Assembly: GCA_045809745.1 (NCBI GenBank)
Contig: JBJMXE010000126.1
Coordinates: 1-9,503 of the forward strand
DNA length: 9,503 bases
Reading direction: 5' to 3'
DNA from: DATFCK01 sp045809745
GTDB lineage: Bacteria > Verrucomicrobiota > Verrucomicrobiia > Chthoniobacterales > UBA10450
This document shows positions 6,308 to 9,503 of the stretch, one piece after another (position 1 is the stretch's first letter; every line of letters begins with the position of its first letter). Under the pieces are notes generated by a model that was given only the letters and a program-made list of their open reading frames with translations, did no database searches and was not told the DNA's origin. The position numbers and the translations under genes were made by a program.

Positions 6308-7399
6308 TCAATGCACCGACACTGGCACCCCGCCTTTCACCCGACCGGCAAGACGAATGATGTCCCAGTTCGCCAACCTTATACAACCATGGCTAACTGC
6401 CTGACCGATCGTGTTTGGATCGTCGGTACCGTGAATGCCGATACCCCGTTTATTCAGGGCGATCCAAATGACTCCGACCGGATTGTTAGGTCCTGGGCGC
6501 AGCATCTTAAAATTCTTGCTCCGCTCCCCATGCTTTAACATCTGCTCGTCATGACGGAACGTGGGTAGCTTCGCGACCCCGCGAACTTTCCATTCGCCGA
6601 TCGGCGTCGCGGTCTGGCGTGAACCGATTGTAACCGGATACGCCGCCACAATTTTGTCGCCCTCGAACACGCCCAGCATATTCGTTTTAACGTCCACCTT
6701 TATTGCGACCGTGGCAGCAGGCTGTTGTTGTTCGGTGTTTCCGTTCGGCCGGTTAGGCTCATCCGCGATGTCATTCGCCGTCTCTGGTGTAATCTCGCTC
6801 CCGGGCTTCAGGTTTTTTACGGCATCGAGTTCGAACGGCTCCACATTGGGCACTCGGAGTTGATCGCCGGCTTTGAGCGGACCGGTTCGGCCCGGGTTCA
6901 GTTCTCCCAGGAATTTCTGGTCGCAATGAAACTTTTCCGCGATCTCCTCAGCTACATCGCGGTATGGAAGCGCCGGCAGTTTCGCCTTCTGCGCGACCGC
7001 ATCCGGAATCGGTCCGACATTTTTCACGTCCGCGTCGGTCACGGTGTAATCGATGAAAACCGGGTTAACCGATCCGACATCAATACCGTTCAGATCGGGT
7101 GCAGTGTCGGGGTGAGGTGGAGAAGGGGGTACCGGCTGGCCGCGTGATTGCCGGTAAAGTGCCAGCGCTTTAAACGTGAAGTCATTGTAATGGCCGTCGA
7201 TCTTGCCCGGGCTAAAGTTTTCCCGATCCAGGAAAACCTGGAGCCGGGTTGCAGATTCGATGTCGGCATCGCTGCGCTTGTGTGGTGTTGCCGAAGGAGA
7301 AGCATGCGACCGCTTGTGTTTCTTCGCCGCGGCCGTGGAAGCCAGGGCGAACCCGAACACGAGCAGGATTACAAAAATACGACGAAACAATGCGGACAT
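6308..7399 (-). CDS. L,D-transpeptidase (YkuD family) with PG-binding and LysM-like segments
   Basis: A 363-residue exported enzyme predicted to form 3-3 peptidoglycan cross-links or to attach proteins to the wall through a cysteine acyl-enzyme. Residues 1-25 (MSALFRRIFVILLVFGFALA then STAAA) form a signal peptide, followed by a basic Ser/Pro-rich linker. Residues about 47-87 (TRLQVFLDRENFSPGKIDG, then FKALALYR) look like a peptidoglycan-binding domain 1 repeat. Residues about 139-186 (YRDVAEEIAEKFHCDQKFLG, then LKAGDQLRVPN) look LysM-like. Residues about 229-362 are the YkuD domain, with TATPIGEWKVRG, the conserved His323 (GIHGTDDP) and the active-site SHGCIRL holding His337 and Cys339. All catalytic residues are present, so it should be active. 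The ATG at 7399 gives the signal peptide directly; only a weak TAAGAG precedes it. It is transcribed divergently from the cyclase gene, alone as far as the window shows. Confidence 0.95.
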   Translation of the reverse strand: MSALFRRIFVILLVFGFALASTAAAKKHKRSHASPSATPHKRSDADIESATRLQVFLDRENFSPGKIDGHYNDFTFKALALYRQSRGQPVPPSPPHPDTAPDLNGIDVGSVNPVFIDYTVTDADVKNVGPIPDAVAQKAKLPALPYRDVAEEIAEKFHCDQKFLGELNPGRTGPLKAGDQLRVPNVEPFELDAVKNLKPGSEITPETANDIADEPNRPNGNTEQQQPAATVAIKVDVKTNMLGVFEGDKIVAAYPVTIGSRQTATPIGEWKVRGVAKLPTFRHDEQMLKHGERSKNFKMLRPGPNNPVGVIWIALNKRGIGIHGTDDPNTIGQAVSHGCIRLANWDIIRLAGRVKGGVPVSVH

Positions 7400-7600
7400 C
7401 TCTTACCATTCGTCGCTTCTGCGCGCTTCAGCACGTGTCACAAATTGCCGGCGCGGTCCCACGCGAAGCTCGTAGCTCCCCCTACAGCGCCTGCAACGAC
7501 TCAACTACTCAACGACTAAACCATTGAACTCGCCCTCGGTTGGTTAAGCGAAGCCGCCGGTTGTTCCTTGTGCCTCATGCCGCTACGTTTCCCGACCCCA
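7400..7600. promoter_or_regulatory. Divergent upstream region of transpeptidase and cyclase genes
   Basis: Both flanking genes read outward, so both promoters should lie within these 201 bp. No convincing -35/-10 pair was found. TTGAAC (7524-7529) is a possible plus-strand -35 box, but the nearest AT-rich hexamer, TTAAGC (7544-7549), is only 14 bp away. CACGTG at 7432-7437 is palindromic. Much of the middle (about 7474-7529) is a repeat module of the kind seen elsewhere in the window. Confidence 0.5.
7474..7529. repeat. Mosaic repeat module in the divergent region
   Basis: AGCTCCCCCTACAGC (7474-7488) matches AGCTTTCCCTACAGC (1692-1706) at 13 of 15 positions. It is followed by a run of CTCAAC/CAACGA words (7493-7513) and ATTGAAC (7523-7529). 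The order, a CTACAGC motif then CAAC-rich words, is the same as at 1692-1738. Confidence 0.5.
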
Positions 7601-9503
7601 ATGCCGGACGAACAAAAAACGAAGCTGCGCCTGGAGATCGCCCACGTTCTTTTCATCGATATCGTGGGCTATTCCAAGCTGTTGATTGATGAACAGTCGG
7701 AAGCGCTGCATGAGCTAAATCGAATCGTGCGCGGCACTGAAGCGGCACGCCAGGCCGAAGCCGCCGGCCAGTTGATCTTTCTTCCCACCGGCGACGGCAT
7801 GGCGCTGGTCTTCACCGGTTCAGTGGAGGAGCCGGTGGAATGCGCGCTTCAGATCAGCGAAGCGTTGCGGCCGCAACCGGGCATCCCAGTTCGAATGGGT
7901 ATTCACAGCGGACCGGTGCATCACGTTTCCGATGTGAACCAGCGGGAAAACATCGCCGGGGGAGGAATCAATACGGCTCAGCGGGTGATGGATTGTGGCG
8001 ATGCCGGTCACATCCTCTTGTCGAAAAGAGTGGCAGACGATCTCGCGCAATTCCGCCGCTGGCAGCCTTACCTCCACGATCTCGGCAATCTGGAAGTGAA
8101 ACATGGCGACGTTGTCTCAATCGTGAACCTGTATGCCGATGGCGTCGGCAACCCGGCGCAGCCGGGCAGATTTAAAGTGGCCCCGGCGCGGTTACAAACT
8201 GCATCAGCGAAAAAGCGCTCGATTCCAGTCATCGGAATCCTGATTGCCGCATTCGCGTTGTTCGCGCTGATCGTCACCGCCTTAATTTTCACTCCCGCAG
8301 TTCTGAAGCAGCTAAGGCGTGCGAATGCATCGCCCGCGGGTTCGACCGCTTCACCGACTACCGCGACTCCCGAAAAAAGCATCGCGGTGTTGCCGTTTGA
8401 GAACTTTAGCGATAGCAAAGAAAACCAATATTTTGCCGACGGGGTGCAGGACGACATCCTGACTGCGCTGGCCAAGATCGCCGATTTGAAGGTGATCTCG
8501 CGCACGAGTGTGATGACTTACGCTGCCGGCGCGAACCGAAACCTCCGCGAGATTGCGCAGGCGCTCGGCGTTTCACATGTGCTGGAGGGAAGTGTTCGCC
8601 GTGAGGGCGCAAAAGTGCGGGTAACCGCGCAGCTCATCAACGCCGTTAACGACACCCACGTCTGGGCGGACACCTATGACCGGGATGTCGCCGACGTATT
8701 CGCGATCCAGAGCGAGATCGCCAGCAATATTGCCCGACAGCTGGAAGCGAAATTGTCGCCACCAGAGCAGGCAGCGTTGAAAGAACAGCCGACGCAGGAC
8801 CTGGTCGCGCGTGATCTATATGAACGGGCCAAGCAACTGAACGACGCGTCATCGTTCAACGCGCTGAGGAGGGAGAAGCTGGTGGAATCGGCTGACATCC
8901 TGAACCAGGCCGTTGCGCGTGATCCGAACTTCTTCAACGCATATTGCCTGCTGGCGAATGCCCAGGCGCTTCTTTATTTCTACGGGGGAGATCACACACC
9001 GGAGCGTCGGACCTTAGCCGGTGCGGCGGTGAACGCTGCCGCAAAGCTGCGTCCTGAAGCGGGCGAGACCCACCTGGCGCGCGCGGATTATTTGTATCGA
9101 TGCTACCTCGATTATGATCATGCCCGCGAAGAGTTGACGCTTGCGCAGCGTTCTCTGCCTAACGACGGTCAGGTATTTGCTCTGCTTGGTTACATCGGCC
9201 GGCGCCAAAGCCGCTGGGATGAATCAACCCAAAACCTTCGGCGCGCATTAGAGCTGGACCCCCGTAACTGGTACTATCTCCAGCAGATCGCGTTGTCTTA
9301 CAGTTTTCTGCGTCGTTATCCTGAGATGCTTGCGACGCTCGACAAGGTCATTGAGATTCTGCCGGACGACGTTAACACCCGGATCGTGCGTGGTCTGATC
9401 CAGGCAGACTGGAAGGCGGATATCGGACCGCTGCGCCAGGCGATCGACACCGCACTGGCCGAGCATCCGGAATCGGTCGGGGGCTTCGCTCAGAATTTTG
9501 TAA
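7601..9503 (+). CDS. Class III cyclase - TM - TolB-like - TPR fusion protein (3' end outside window)
   Basis: The frame is open from 7601 to the right edge (634 residues visible, no stop). Residues 1-180 form a class III nucleotidyl cyclase domain: LFIDIVGYSKLL with metal Asp20, LPTGDGMALVF with metal Asp65, GIHSGPV, and GGGINTAQR with the transition-state Asn124 and Arg128. The two substrate-choosing positions appear changed (Leu61, Asn117), so the product (cAMP, cGMP or none) is open. Residues about 208-230 are one transmembrane helix, and a Ser/Thr/Pro linker follows. EKSIAVLPFENFSDSKENQY, ADGVQDDILTALAKI and SHVLEGSVRREG, through THVWADTYDRDV (about 257-385), are the TolB-like domain. The rest is TPR-like (for example residues 547-569, RRALELDPRNWYY within the last visible part). 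The cyclase is probably cytoplasmic, the other domains envelope-side. The ATG at 7577 is an alternative in-frame start 8 codons upstream; 7601 (MPDEQKTKLRLEIAHVLFID) is favoured because homologues, as I recall, begin there. No Shine-Dalgarno is visible at either. Confidence 0.93.
   Translation, partial: MPDEQKTKLRLEIAHVLFIDIVGYSKLLIDEQSEALHELNRIVRGTEAARQAEAAGQLIFLPTGDGMALVFTGSVEEPVECALQISEALRPQPGIPVRMGIHSGPVHHVSDVNQRENIAGGGINTAQRVMDCGDAGHILLSKRVADDLAQFRRWQPYLHDLGNLEVKHGDVVSIVNLYADGVGNPAQPGRFKVAPARLQTASAKKRSIPVIGILIAAFALFALIVTALIFTPAVLKQLRRANASPAGSTASPTTATPEKSIAVLPFENFSDSKENQYFADGVQDDILTALAKIADLKVISRTSVMTYAAGANRNLREIAQALGVSHVLEGSVRREGAKVRVTAQLINAVNDTHVWADTYDRDVADVFAIQSEIASNIARQLEAKLSPPEQAALKEQPTQDLVARDLYERAKQLNDASSFNALRREKLVESADILNQAVARDPNFFNAYCLLANAQALLYFYGGDHTPERRTLAGAAVNAAAKLRPEAGETHLARADYLYRCYLDYDHAREELTLAQRSLPNDGQVFALLGYIGRRQSRWDESTQNLRRALELDPRNWYYLQQIALSYSFLRRYPEMLATLDKVIEILPDDVNTRIVRGLIQADWKADIGPLRQAIDTALAEHPESVGGFAQNFV

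Noticed and set aside
6308..9503. Transpeptidase and cyclase as parts of one defence or signalling system
   Set aside because: They only share a divergent upstream region; both are common stand-alone genes and no third component is nearby.

Overview
The window looks like chromosomal DNA from a GC-rich, Gram-negative soil-type bacterium, most likely of the Verrucomicrobia (Chthoniobacterales-like). This rests on remembered family resemblance, not a database search. The pointers are a membrane-tethered class III cyclase fused to TolB-like and TPR domains, a carboxypeptidase-regulatory-domain protein with an RNLEYD tail, weak or absent Shine-Dalgarno sequences, and gene gaps filled with short TTCAAC/GTTTGA-type repeats. 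No rRNA, tRNA, CRISPR array, transposase or phage gene was seen.

Layout from left to right. (1) Positions 3-881, plus strand: the 3' part of a gene for a carboxypeptidase-regulatory-like domain protein; the reading frame is open to the left edge. It is followed in the same frame by a short relic of a paralogue's C-terminus (885-953). (2) 1016-1555, minus strand: a small multi-pass membrane protein resembling the DUF1453/CcdC group. (3) 1556-1779: a repeat-rich spacer with a 94-bp segment bounded by inverted repeats and a four-copy 7-bp tandem repeat. (4) 1780-5022 and 5033-5797, minus strand: a two-gene unit. A secreted LolA/LolB-fold-like protein is read first, then, after about 10 bp, a 1080-residue secreted Asp-box (sortilin/VPS10-type) beta-propeller protein. 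(5) 5798-6307: a 510-bp spacer with no credible gene but several repeat and hairpin motifs. (6) 6308-7399, minus strand: a secreted L,D-transpeptidase with putative peptidoglycan-binding and LysM-like segments. (7) 7400-7600: a divergent promoter region, part of which is a repeat module. (8) 7601 to the right edge, plus strand: the cyclase-TM-TolB-TPR protein, truncated by the window end.

Most of the encoded proteins belong to the cell envelope: three are predicted to be exported, one is an integral membrane protein and one is a membrane-tethered signalling protein with an envelope-side sensor. Only the LolA-like/propeller pair shows evidence of co-transcription. The transpeptidase and the cyclase share a divergent upstream region, but nothing visible shows that they are co-regulated.

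No clearly new multi-gene system was found. The most interesting signals are a mosaic family of short repeats in the gene gaps, including similar modules just after two unrelated stop codons; the fossil C-terminus after the first gene; and substitutions at the substrate-choosing positions of an otherwise intact cyclase active site.
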